Assembly: GCA_903840415.1 (NCBI GenBank)
Contig: CAIMFY010000089.1
Coordinates: 1 to 50,205, forward strand
Direction: 5' to 3'
Origin: an uncultured Opitutia bacterium
GTDB taxonomy: Bacteria; Verrucomicrobiota; Verrucomicrobiia; Opitutales; Opitutaceae
DNA: 50,205 nucleotides
Made by a program: the position numbers and the translations under genes. Every line of letters starts with the position of its first letter. The stretch's first letter is position 1. Below, piece by piece: positions 8,134 through 15,604 of the stretch. The notes beneath the pieces are model-generated. The model did not search any database, was not told the DNA's origin, and saw only the letters and a program-made list of their open reading frames with translations.

Positions 8134-8648
8134 GATTTTGGCCTCCGCGCGAGCCCACCACTGCCGGTTCCCGCGCTGGCGCCGGTGCCCGCAGTCTTGC
8201 CCTGGATTTCGTTGATGCGATTCCGTGCATCCTGCTTCAGCTGGCTGCGCGCCGCCGGATCGATCGACCAGGTCGGGCGCAGGAGGGTGAAAGTCTGGAC
8301 GGTTTTGTCGGGCTGCGGCTGCGCGGGATCGGAGATTTCGCAGGTAAACACCACGGTGAACAAATCGGCCGTCGCCGTCGGCGTGATCACGGCACTCCAC
8401 TTCACGTGACGACCGGAGGCTCCCTCGAATTCGCCGCCGTCCTCCAGCTTCGTGCTGTCGGGCTGAGTAACAACGAGCGAGCGGGCAAACGCGAGATCCT
8501 CGCTCGTCCGGGCGGTGCGCCCGGCGATCGCGTAGGAATTGAGGACGTTGACGTAGGTCCCACCCAGGATGATCGCCGAGAGCGCAAAGATCGTCAGCGC
8601 GACGAGCACCTCGACGAGCGAGAAAGCACGGTGACGAAATTTCCTCAT
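8130..8648 (-). CDS. gspI: Type II secretion minor pseudopilin GspI
   Basis: A 172-residue prepilin beginning MRKFRHRA|FSLVEVLVALTIFALSA, with the cleavage site after Ala8 (Ala rather than Gly at -1), Glu at +5 and a typical hydrophobic helix. The C-terminal part is longer than usual for GspI and ends in a low-complexity GTGASAGTGSGGLARR tail. The ATG at 8646-8648 overlaps the gspH stop by 4 bp (ATGA). The position between H and J matches the common gspG-H-I-J-K order. GspI is the core of the I-J-K tip complex. Confidence 0.85.
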   Translation of the reverse strand: MRKFRHRAFSLVEVLVALTIFALSAIILGGTYVNVLNSYAIAGRTARTSEDLAFARSLVVTQPDSTKLEDGGEFEGASGRHVKWSAVITPTATADLFTVVFTCEISDPAQPQPDKTVQTFTLLRPTWSIDPAARSQLKQDARNRINEIQGKTAGTGASAGTGSGGLARRPKS

Positions 8649-9244
8649 GACGCGGGGAGCGCGTTTGGATCCGGTGGTGTGAGCACTGGCGCGCACGTCC
8701 ACGGATCGATTGCGACGAGGTGCGTGGCGCCGCCGCGTTCAAACTGCGCGCGAAACGCGGTGCAGGTGCCGTCCGCATAAAAAATGGCGGCAGGAATCGT
8801 CTGCGTCTCGACCATCTGACCCGCGACGAGGATGGCGCTCGCGCCTTTTTGCGTCGTGAGAAAACTCACGGTGAGGCCGAAGCTGGTCGCGGCGGGCAGT
8901 GGAAACGCCTGCGGTGTGATGCCGTCAGACACGAGGAAGGCTTTGCCCTTGTCGCGGTCGTCGACGAAGGTGAGCCGGATTTCGTGGCCGGATTTCAGCG
9001 CCTCCTTGCGGGCTTTCTGCACGGCTTTCCAGAAAATCTCGTCGGCCGAGGTGGGCTGGTCGTTCAACAAGTGCGCGGATCCGCCGATGAGCACGCCGCC
9101 GAGCAGCGCGATGATCGCAATTGCGAGCAGAAGTTCTAGCACGGTAAACCCACGCCGGACGGCGCGGAGAGTCCTCTGACGAAAAACCGGAGTCGAATGC
9201 ACGGGCGGGACGCGGGCACGGGCCGCGCGGAAAGGTTCAGACAT
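8645..9244 (-). CDS. gspH: Type II secretion minor pseudopilin GspH
   Basis: A 199-residue prepilin. The site RRG|FTVLELLLAIAIIALLGGVLIG (after Gly32) has the canonical Gly at -1 and Glu at +5. The globular domain has GspH-type features: AVQKARKEALKSGHEIRLTFVDD, and IPAAIFYADGTCTAFRAQF before the C-terminus. The 32-residue leader from the ATG at 9244 is long for a prepilin, so translation may begin at a downstream alternative codon. It lies 16 bp after gspG and overlaps gspI. Confidence 0.83.
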   Translation of the reverse strand: MSEPFRAARARVPPVHSTPVFRQRTLRAVRRGFTVLELLLAIAIIALLGGVLIGGSAHLLNDQPTSADEIFWKAVQKARKEALKSGHEIRLTFVDDRDKGKAFLVSDGITPQAFPLPAATSFGLTVSFLTTQKGASAILVAGQMVETQTIPAAIFYADGTCTAFRAQFERGGATHLVAIDPWTCAPVLTPPDPNALPAS

Positions 9245-9260
9245 CCGTCACGAGAAAACG

Positions 9261-9743
9261 TTACTTCGCCACGCCGGCCGCGGCGGCGTCGTCCCAGTTG
9301 CCGATATCCTGCGGCTTTTCCGGCGGGCCTTTCGACCACAGATCGTAGCCGGTTTTGTTGTGGGTGCCGGGAAAAGCGTATTGGTAAGGTTGACCCCAAG
9401 GATCCATGGGAATTTTTCCCTCAACGTAAGGGCCGTGCCAGCGATCGGACTTGTCGGCGGGCGGGGTGACGAGCGCCTGCAAGCCTTCGGCAGTGGACGG
9501 ATAGCCGCCCATGTGGAGGCTGTAGGTAAAGAGCGGCGCTTTTATGCTCTCCTTCACGAAAAGCTGCGCCGTCGACGCCTGCGCGGTGCCGAAAATTTGG
9601 TTGACGTTGGTGATCGCGAGACCCGCCAGGAGGGCCAGGATCGCGAGCACCACGAGGAGTTCCATCATCGTAAAACCGCGGCGGGCGGAACGAGCAAAGG
9701 AGCGGCGACCGAAGATGCGCGGGGCGGATGGAGAAATAGTCAT
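9261..9743 (-). CDS. gspG: Type II secretion major pseudopilin GspG
   Basis: A 160-residue prepilin cleaved at RRG|FTMMELLVVLAILALLAG (after Gly23). The mature part carries the GspG signature: GYPSTAEGLQALVTPP, VEGKIPMDPWGQPYQY, TGYDLWSKGPP and DIGNWDD. GspG forms the shaft of the type II secretion pseudopilus. The segment after SKGPP is shorter than the usual calcium-binding loop. The ATG at 9741-9743 was chosen over an upstream in-frame Met because the upstream part lies over the preceding gene. It is the first bona fide Gsp gene of the run, 70 bp after the preceding gene. Confidence 0.92.
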   Translation of the reverse strand: MTISPSAPRIFGRRSFARSARRGFTMMELLVVLAILALLAGLAITNVNQIFGTAQASTAQLFVKESIKAPLFTYSLHMGGYPSTAEGLQALVTPPADKSDRWHGPYVEGKIPMDPWGQPYQYAFPGTHNKTGYDLWSKGPPEKPQDIGNWDDAAAAGVAK

Positions 9744-9813
9744 GGCGGAGGGAAATTTGGCGCGCAGCGCGCAGAAGTCGAGACGCGAGCGGCGGACAAA
9801 CCGGACCGTCCTG

Positions 9814-10353
9814 TCACTTTGGCCAGGGCGCAAACTCGACGTCGTCCGCCGTGCCGAACTGCCGATCGGGGCCGGCGGAGTGAATCTCCATCTGCGTGCC
9901 GCTCAGTTGGTGAAACCGAAACGGCGTGCCCCACCGATCGCATAGTTCGCCGGCGGCGTTGATGGCGGGGTGGTTTTTCGGGACGAAGGCGAAGCCGATC
10001 GGATTGGCGCCGGTTAGCGCGGCGGTGATTTCGGAATTTTCCCCGACCGGATTGCCTGTGCGCGGGAAGTTGGTCTGAAAATTCACGAAGAGTTCATTGA
10101 GCACTTCGAGATCGCGGCGGATGGTGCCGGTCGGAGCGTTGAGCTCGGCGGCGAGAGGATTCGGGCCGCTGTCGGCGGCGGCACTCGGATTTTCGATTTT
10201 CGATTTTCGATTTTCGATTGCGGGCGGAGCGGATGATGCCGAAAGGGGCGGCGCGTTAGCGATGACGCGCCCTACCCTTAGAAATAAAATCGCAGCGAGG
10301 CCGAGAAGGAGCGCGGCGACGAGCGCGAACAGCGTAGCGCGGCGCACGGTCAT
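9814..10353 (-). CDS. Membrane-anchored protein with a pseudopilin-like C-terminal domain
   Basis: A 179-residue protein with one N-terminal membrane segment (about residues 6-27) and no prepilin cleavage motif. After a low-complexity linker come a helix (RRDLEVLNELFVNFQTNFP) and an end, CDRWGTPFRFHQL, then SAGPDRQFGTADDVEF, that resembles the C-terminal DPWG / S-x-G-x-D-x-x-x-G-T-x-D-D segment of GspG-like pseudopilins. It could be an accessory pseudopilus or platform component, possibly replacing GspC, but this is inference. The ATG overlaps the DUF1501 stop (TGATG), and gspG follows 70 bp later. The linker contains an in-frame heptad-repeat insertion encoding IENRKSKIEN. Confidence 0.7.
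   Translation of the reverse strand: MTVRRATLFALVAALLLGLAAILFLRVGRVIANAPPLSASSAPPAIENRKSKIENPSAAADSGPNPLAAELNAPTGTIRRDLEVLNELFVNFQTNFPRTGNPVGENSEITAALTGANPIGFAFVPKNHPAINAAGELCDRWGTPFRFHQLSGTQMEIHSAGPDRQFGTADDVEFAPWPK
10187..10219 (-). repeat. In-frame TTTTCGA heptad repeat
   Basis: Four to five tandem copies of a 7-bp unit (plus strand TTTTCGA) lie inside the membrane-protein gene and encode IENRKSKIEN. The base composition is far more AT-rich than the surrounding gene. Because three heptads equal seven codons, such arrays can expand without breaking the frame in multiples of three units. Confidence 0.85.
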
Positions 10354-11825
10354 CAAGCGCCCATGAAGCCGAGATCGGGTTTCGCGAAGCGGCCAAGGTT
10401 GGGCAGCACGACGGGCATGTCGGTCGCGCTCACGCCAAACCATTTCGCGAGCGTGGCGGAATATTCATCGACACTCGTCGAGGGAATCCAGCGGCCGCGG
10501 CCGGTGTCGTCGGGACCGTTGATCGCGAAGTTTGGCATCCGGCCGTAAATGTCGCCGCCGTTGACCGCACCGCCGAGCACGAGGTGATGGCTACCCCAGC
10601 CGTGGTCGGAGCCGTCACCGTTCGTGTTGTAAGTGCGGCCGAAGTCGGAGGCGGTGAACGCCGTCACCTGATTCTGCGCGCTGATCGAGGCGAGCGCGTT
10701 GTAGAAGGCGGTCAGCGACTGGCTGATGTCACGGATGAGGAGGGCGTGGGCGCCGTTGGTGGTGTTGCCGAGGGTGACTTCCGCCGTGTGCAGATCGAAG
10801 CCGCCGGTGCGCGCGAAGAAAATCTGGCGCTTGAGGCCGAGCGCGGTCTGCGCGTTGACCAACCGCACTATCATGTGGAGCTGCTGGCTGAGCGAAGAAG
10901 TGAGACCGGTGAAATAGGAGGCAAAGGGACTCGTGCCGGTGACGATGCTGGAGAGAAGCGCGCTGTTGTTGACGGCACTGGTGGTGAGCCCGCCGAACGC
11001 CGCCTCGAAGAGATTCGAGTTGGACTGCGCGAGGAGGTCGTTCATCGCCGTGGTGCGCAGGCCGTTGGCGGTGGTGCCCGTGCCACTACCCGTGAGCGCG
11101 ACGGCGCCCGCGGTGCCGACGGCATACTGCGCGACGTTTTTGCCGACCTGAAACGAATTTTGGCCGTTCAGGCTGATGGCCATCGAAATCCGGTTGTTCG
11201 AGTTGAACGAATTCGTCAGATCGGCGAGCCGGCCGCCCCAGCCGGTCGTGAACCCTTGATCGGTGATGCTACTCTGCCACTCGACCTGCTGATCGTTGTG
11301 CGAAAAAAGCTGGAGCGGTTTCGGCACGGCGCCGCTGTTGTATTGCGCCTGCGTGAGTGGATAGGCGAGCGTGCCGACGTTCGCGAGCACCGCGAGTTTC
11401 CCCTGATCGAAGAGGCCCTTGAGGCCGCCGGCGCTGCCGTCAGGGTTGATGCCAAGCGAAGGGTGCAAGCCCCAGGTGCGACCGTCGCTGGTCTTCGGCG
11501 TGATGCCGAGCAACGAGGGTTGCGGCAGGGCGAGCGCGCCGCGGCCAAGAGCGTAGGCCGAGTAGGTGGTGGTGTCGGTGGGGACGATGAGGTTGTTGGC
11601 GTCGTTGCCGCCGGCGAGGAAGATGCAGACGAGAGCTTTGAAATCCGACTGCGGCGCAGCATCAGCAGTCGGGCGGACGAGGGCTCCGTTGCCCGCACTC
11701 GCGACCGCGCCGATCATGCGGAGCTGCGCGAGGGCGGACAACATCCCGGTCGCAGTGACGGAGGCGCAGCAGGCGCCGAGAAATTTCCGGCGGGAGAGAT
11801 CGGACGCGGAAGTTTTTGGGTTCAT
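10353..11825 (-). CDS. DUF1501 protein with Tat signal
   Basis: A 490-residue protein starting MNPKTSASDLSRRKFLGACC, where SRRKFL (residues 11-16) is a twin-arginine signal, so it is exported folded. The mature part has DUF1501 landmarks: FKALVCIFLAGGNDANNLIVP near the start, SHNDQQVEWQS, GGFDLHTAEV, VTAFTASDFGRT and GSDHGWGSHHLVLGG. The family is related to the alkaline-phosphatase/sulfatase fold and is almost always paired with DUF1800, as here. The molecular function is not known to me. It starts 9 bp after the DUF1800 stop, and its own stop overlaps the next start. Confidence 0.92.
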   Translation of the reverse strand: MNPKTSASDLSRRKFLGACCASVTATGMLSALAQLRMIGAVASAGNGALVRPTADAAPQSDFKALVCIFLAGGNDANNLIVPTDTTTYSAYALGRGALALPQPSLLGITPKTSDGRTWGLHPSLGINPDGSAGGLKGLFDQGKLAVLANVGTLAYPLTQAQYNSGAVPKPLQLFSHNDQQVEWQSSITDQGFTTGWGGRLADLTNSFNSNNRISMAISLNGQNSFQVGKNVAQYAVGTAGAVALTGSGTGTTANGLRTTAMNDLLAQSNSNLFEAAFGGLTTSAVNNSALLSSIVTGTSPFASYFTGLTSSLSQQLHMIVRLVNAQTALGLKRQIFFARTGGFDLHTAEVTLGNTTNGAHALLIRDISQSLTAFYNALASISAQNQVTAFTASDFGRTYNTNGDGSDHGWGSHHLVLGGAVNGGDIYGRMPNFAINGPDDTGRGRWIPSTSVDEYSATLAKWFGVSATDMPVVLPNLGRFAKPDLGFMGA

Positions 11826-11834
11826 GGCGGGAAA

Positions 11835-14800
11835 CTATTTTTGGGTGGCGCCTTGCTGGGTGGAAATCGTGAGGTAAATCGCGGAGCGCACGTGCTCGAG
11901 ATCGTTGGCGTTGGTGATCGACGGTGTGCCAGTGGTCGTGGCGGGGAGCGCGGCGATGAGCGTAGTCATCCGGTCGGTCGTGGCTTTCGAAAGCGAGCCA
12001 GCGGCGAGAATGGTGTTCACCTGATCGACGAGGGCGGCGGGCGTGCGGGCGAACGGGATCAGACCGCTCAGATCGAGGCCAATGGTGGCATCGGCGGCGT
12101 TGGTCGTAGAGCGGTTCGCGTAGATGAAATTCCAAATCTGGTTGGGAATCGCGATCGCCGTGGTGTCGGTAAGGATTTGGTATTCTGGCGCGTAGAGACC
12201 GGCGGCGGCGAGCGAGCCGGGTGAGATGAAATTCGGCTCGAAGAAATTGAAGACGGTCGGGGCGTGGAGCGGATATTCGGCGAGCGTGGCCGTGGTCGCG
12301 GCGTCGTTGTTGAAGATCGCGAAGCGGCCGCTGTTCGCGGCGGCACCGAAAGCGCGGAGCACCCCCGTGGCGCGGAGCATAGGCTCCTTCAGTTTGCCAA
12401 AGCTGGCGGTGGCAGCGACCGCTGTCGATCGAGCCTCGTAATCCAGCAGGATCGCGCGGACCACGGCGGCGAGATCACCGCGGACGCCGCTGCCGTTGTT
12501 GGCGAAAACCTGGGCGACGCGGTAGATGTAACCGGGGCTCGGATTGCTCGTGACAAGCCGCTGGATGAGCTGGCGAGAAACGAACGGGGCGGTGTTGGGA
12601 TGATTGAAGAGCGTGTCGAGTTGGAGCTTGAGATCGGCGACGCCGCCCTGGTTGGCGGGGACGACGACGCCCCCGACGATCGTCTTCACGGTATCGTCGT
12701 GAAACGCCGGATAGAGCAGCATCGGGTGAAGGTAGTCCGAGGCGGAGTTGCGGAAGTTGGCGGTGACGGTCGGATCGGGCGATTGAAACGCCCAGCCGGT
12801 GAACACTTTCGCGGTCTGGCTGACCGTCGTCTGATTGTAGGTCGGGATGGGCAGGCCGGTCGGGTCGAGCTTGAGCGTGCCGTCGGGCTGCAGCTGGTTG
12901 AGGCCGATGGTGAAGAGCTGCATGACTTCGCGCGCGTAGTTTTCGTCGGCCGAGGTGAGCACGTTGCCGTTCGCATCAAACGTGCCCTTGCCGCTGCGGA
13001 GCGCGCTGAGGTAAACGCCCATCACGGGGCTGAGGGTGACGTTTTCGAGCAGCGTGCGGAAATTGCCGAAGGCGCCGCTGGAGAGGATATCGTAATAGGC
13101 AGCCGAGCCGCGCGGCGTGCCGGCGACCGTCGTGTTCACATCCGAAATCACAAAAAGCTCACTGAGCGCGAAGGCGACGCGCTGCCGGAGTTGATCGGGA
13201 CCGGTGAGGGCGATTTTCCACCAGGCGGCCTGGCGGTTTTGCTGAGAATATTGCGGATTGTCGCCGACGGCGGCGGCTTGGAAATCGGCATCCGTCGCCG
13301 CGAGATGCGACGACACCGGCTGGGCAATCTGCGCTGTGATCCAGTTGGCGAGATCGGCCTGATGCTTGCCGGTGAGCGCGTCGATTTCCGAGCGCATCGG
13401 ACCGAAGGTCGCCTGCGTGAGGAAGCGCGCGGCGTCGGTCGCAGCGAGCGGATTGTCGGCAAGCGCCGGCGCCGCGGCGGGAGCGTTGAAGCCGATCGAG
13501 CCGCTCGACTGGAGAAACGTGCCGTGGAGTTCGGAGGTCGGATATTGGGCGGTCTGGATATCCAAGAAGATGAGACCGCTCTTCAAGCCGGCCACGAGAT
13601 CGGCGGCGGTAAACGTGCTGCCGTTTTGAAACGTCCACAGCGCCCCGCTCACCTGCCCGGCCGGCAGCCGCAGGACATCGGCTCCCACATTGCCGGGATT
13701 GCCCAGGCGGAGATAAACCGCGGTTTCGGGCGAACTGAGATTGGAGAACGTAACGTTGACGAGGGCGAAGGTGTTGTCGGAGCTCAGTTGCACGCTGGCC
13801 GTGCCATACGCGGTCGAGGCAGTGGCAGAAACGGGTGTGCGCAAGGCAGCGAGGTAGAGCGTGCCGGGATTATAAAAAATCGTCACGGACGCGGCGCTGG
13901 CCGTGCCGATGCTGTAGCCGCCTCCGGCGAGAAGCGTGACGCTAACGTCCTTGTTGACCGTCGCACTCGCACCGGTGGAAAGCGCTGTGACGTTGACGGT
14001 CGTGCTCGTCGCACCCGCCGGAATCGTCACTGAGCCGGGCAGACTAGAATAATCAACCCCGGGCGTGGCGGCGCCACTGACACTGTAGAAGACGGTGAGC
14101 GGCGAGGCGGTGTTGCCACCGGTGCGCGAGAAAGTGAAGACACCGGGCGCGGCGCCCTTGGCATCGGTGCTCACGGTCGTCGCAGCGACGCCGGCGCTCG
14201 CGGAGTTGTCCGAAGTGATGTCGTAAACTTCGACGAGCGCGAGACCCGTGGTGCCGTTCACTCCACTCACTTGGATCGTGTAATTCGCGCCGGGCTGCAA
14301 ATCGATGATGAGCGCGGCGTCCTTGGAACCCGCAGCCAACGGGAATGCCCCCGCCGCCGCAAATGCGGCGGAGAGCGCCACGGCGTTGTCTGAGCCCCAG
14401 TTGTCGTTCGACGCGATTTGCACCGGCGGACTGGAATTGTCGTAAACCGCGATGGCAGGGTCGGCCAGCACACCGGGGACCGCGAAGCCGCCTTGCGTCG
14501 TCGGCAGCCCGAGCGTCGGACCCACAGCGCGGATGAGCATCTTTCGCGCGCCGCCACCAGGTGCGAGGCTGAGCCCCGAGATCAGAATCCCGGCGCCGGC
14601 ACCCACCTGCGCGCTCGTCGACAAATTTACCAACCGCGCCGAACCCGTCACATCGTAGATCTCAACCAACGTGATGCCGCTCGCGGTGCCGACGCCACTC
14701 ACCTGCGCCGTGTAGCTGCCCGGCGAAAGATTTGTGGCGAGGATCGCGGCGTCGCGGCTGCCGGTCGCCAGCGTAAACGCACCGGTCGCGCTGAACGTGC

Positions 14801-15149
14801 TCGTCAGCGTGGCGGCCGTGGCGGCGCCAGCGCCAACCGGCGTGCCCCAATTGTCGTTGTTCAAAATCGGCACACCATTCTGGTTGAAAACAGTGATGAT
14901 AGGATCGGGGTTGAAACCACTCGCGACACCGACGGTGGCGAGACCTGGGCCGACGGCCCGGATGAGGATGTTCTTCGGCGAACCCGCGCCGATCACAAAG
15001 CCGACGGTGGCGATGTTGGCGCCGGCGCCGACTTGCGCGCGCGTGGAGAGATTGGAGAGTCGCTGGTTGAATTCAGCGGCACCTGCGGCCGCGACAAAAA
15101 ACAGCAAACATATCGTCGTGCGCCAACGCAGGTTAAATTTGAATTTCAT
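11835..15149 (-). CDS. DUF1800 protein with duplicated N-terminal domain, Calx-beta and CHRD regions
   Basis: A 1104-residue exported protein (signal peptide about residues 1-25, TTICLLFFVAAAGAAEF). Domains in order: two copies of a 140-residue unit at about 31-172 and 173-317 (LSTRAQVGAGA, ILIRAVGPGL, NDNWG, SGITLVEIYDVT), a Calx-beta-like segment at about 325-425 (TPGVDYSSLPGSVTIPAG), a CHRD-like region at about 430-560 (TLYLAALRTP, then SELHGTFLQSSG), and the DUF1800 domain from about 575 to the end (DAARFLTQATFGPM, ENYAREVMQLFTIGL, KVFTGWAF). DUF1800 and DUF1501 proteins are consistently adjacent in Verrucomicrobia and Planctomycetes. It is the first gene of the co-directional run that ends with gspM. 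Confidence 0.92.
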   Translation of the reverse strand: MKFKFNLRWRTTICLLFFVAAAGAAEFNQRLSNLSTRAQVGAGANIATVGFVIGAGSPKNILIRAVGPGLATVGVASGFNPDPIITVFNQNGVPILNNDNWGTPVGAGAATAATLTSTFSATGAFTLATGSRDAAILATNLSPGSYTAQVSGVGTASGITLVEIYDVTGSARLVNLSTSAQVGAGAGILISGLSLAPGGGARKMLIRAVGPTLGLPTTQGGFAVPGVLADPAIAVYDNSSPPVQIASNDNWGSDNAVALSAAFAAAGAFPLAAGSKDAALIIDLQPGANYTIQVSGVNGTTGLALVEVYDITSDNSASAGVAATTVSTDAKGAAPGVFTFSRTGGNTASPLTVFYSVSGAATPGVDYSSLPGSVTIPAGATSTTVNVTALSTGASATVNKDVSVTLLAGGGYSIGTASAASVTIFYNPGTLYLAALRTPVSATASTAYGTASVQLSSDNTFALVNVTFSNLSSPETAVYLRLGNPGNVGADVLRLPAGQVSGALWTFQNGSTFTAADLVAGLKSGLIFLDIQTAQYPTSELHGTFLQSSGSIGFNAPAAAPALADNPLAATDAARFLTQATFGPMRSEIDALTGKHQADLANWITAQIAQPVSSHLAATDADFQAAAVGDNPQYSQQNRQAAWWKIALTGPDQLRQRVAFALSELFVISDVNTTVAGTPRGSAAYYDILSSGAFGNFRTLLENVTLSPVMGVYLSALRSGKGTFDANGNVLTSADENYAREVMQLFTIGLNQLQPDGTLKLDPTGLPIPTYNQTTVSQTAKVFTGWAFQSPDPTVTANFRNSASDYLHPMLLYPAFHDDTVKTIVGGVVVPANQGGVADLKLQLDTLFNHPNTAPFVSRQLIQRLVTSNPSPGYIYRVAQVFANNGSGVRGDLAAVVRAILLDYEARSTAVAATASFGKLKEPMLRATGVLRAFGAAANSGRFAIFNNDAATTATLAEYPLHAPTVFNFFEPNFISPGSLAAAGLYAPEYQILTDTTAIAIPNQIWNFIYANRSTTNAADATIGLDLSGLIPFARTPAALVDQVNTILAAGSLSKATTDRMTTLIAALPATTTGTPSITNANDLEHVRSAIYLTISTQQGATQK

Positions 15150-15250
15150 GGGATCAGCAGGAGGTGGACGAACAAGCGAGCGACGGTGCGCGCCAACGCG
15201 TCCTGTGGGATTGGAATATCGGCTGGGAACGAGGCGATGTCTAACACGCT

Positions 15251-15277
15251 AATGCAAAAGAGCGGTAAATGCAAAAG
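15251..15277 (-). promoter_or_regulatory. Direct repeat AATGCAAAAG upstream of the DUF1800/gsp run
   Basis: Two exact copies of AATGCAAAAG on the plus strand (15251-15260 and 15268-15277) are spaced 17 bp apart, about 100 bp upstream of the DUF1800 start. On the minus strand each contains TTGCAT, which could be a -35-like element or a regulator half-site. No clear -10 is visible, so the role is open. Confidence 0.3.
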
Positions 15278-15365
15278 CGGAGACGCCTATCATCCCCATT
15301 CAGTTACCGAGCGAAGATGGAGACTGAAGACTTGTCTCTGCCGAGTCCGATTGAACCATCCCGCT

Positions 15366-15441
15366 TGGTGCCCCCACCCAGAATCGAACTGGGATCACCC
15401 GTTTAGGAAACGGACGCTCTATCCATTTGAGCTATGGGGAC
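15366..15441 (-). tRNA. tRNA-Arg (anticodon CCT)
   Basis: On the minus strand the full cloverleaf can be folded: acceptor stem GTCCCCA / TGGGGGC, D-arm with GCTC/GAGC, anticodon stem TCCGT/ACGGG with loop TTCCTAA (anticodon CCT, reading AGG), and a TψC arm CCCAG-TTCGATT-CTGGG. The discriminator A and an encoded CCA end at 15366-15368 complete the 76 nt. It is transcribed toward the DUF1800 gene, which begins 217 bp downstream. Confidence 0.95.
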
Positions 15442-15604
15442 CGACCGGACGCACCTTGGAGAATTTGGCGGCATTCGGCGACGCTGAAATCCTGCGCTTC
15501 CGATCTGCCGTCGACGTGCAGTAGCGCAGCTCCTCCACCCACACCCGTGCCGCCAATGCGTTTTCCCTTTTCACGCCACGCGCGCTCCCCACGCTACTTC
15601 ACCG

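Noticed and set aside
10584-14033. Long plus-strand frames (546 and 589 codons) opposite the DUF1501 and DUF1800 genes
   Set aside because: Arg/Glu/Gly-rich sequences without domain features; the minus strand has clear DUF1501 and DUF1800 motifs through the whole region.
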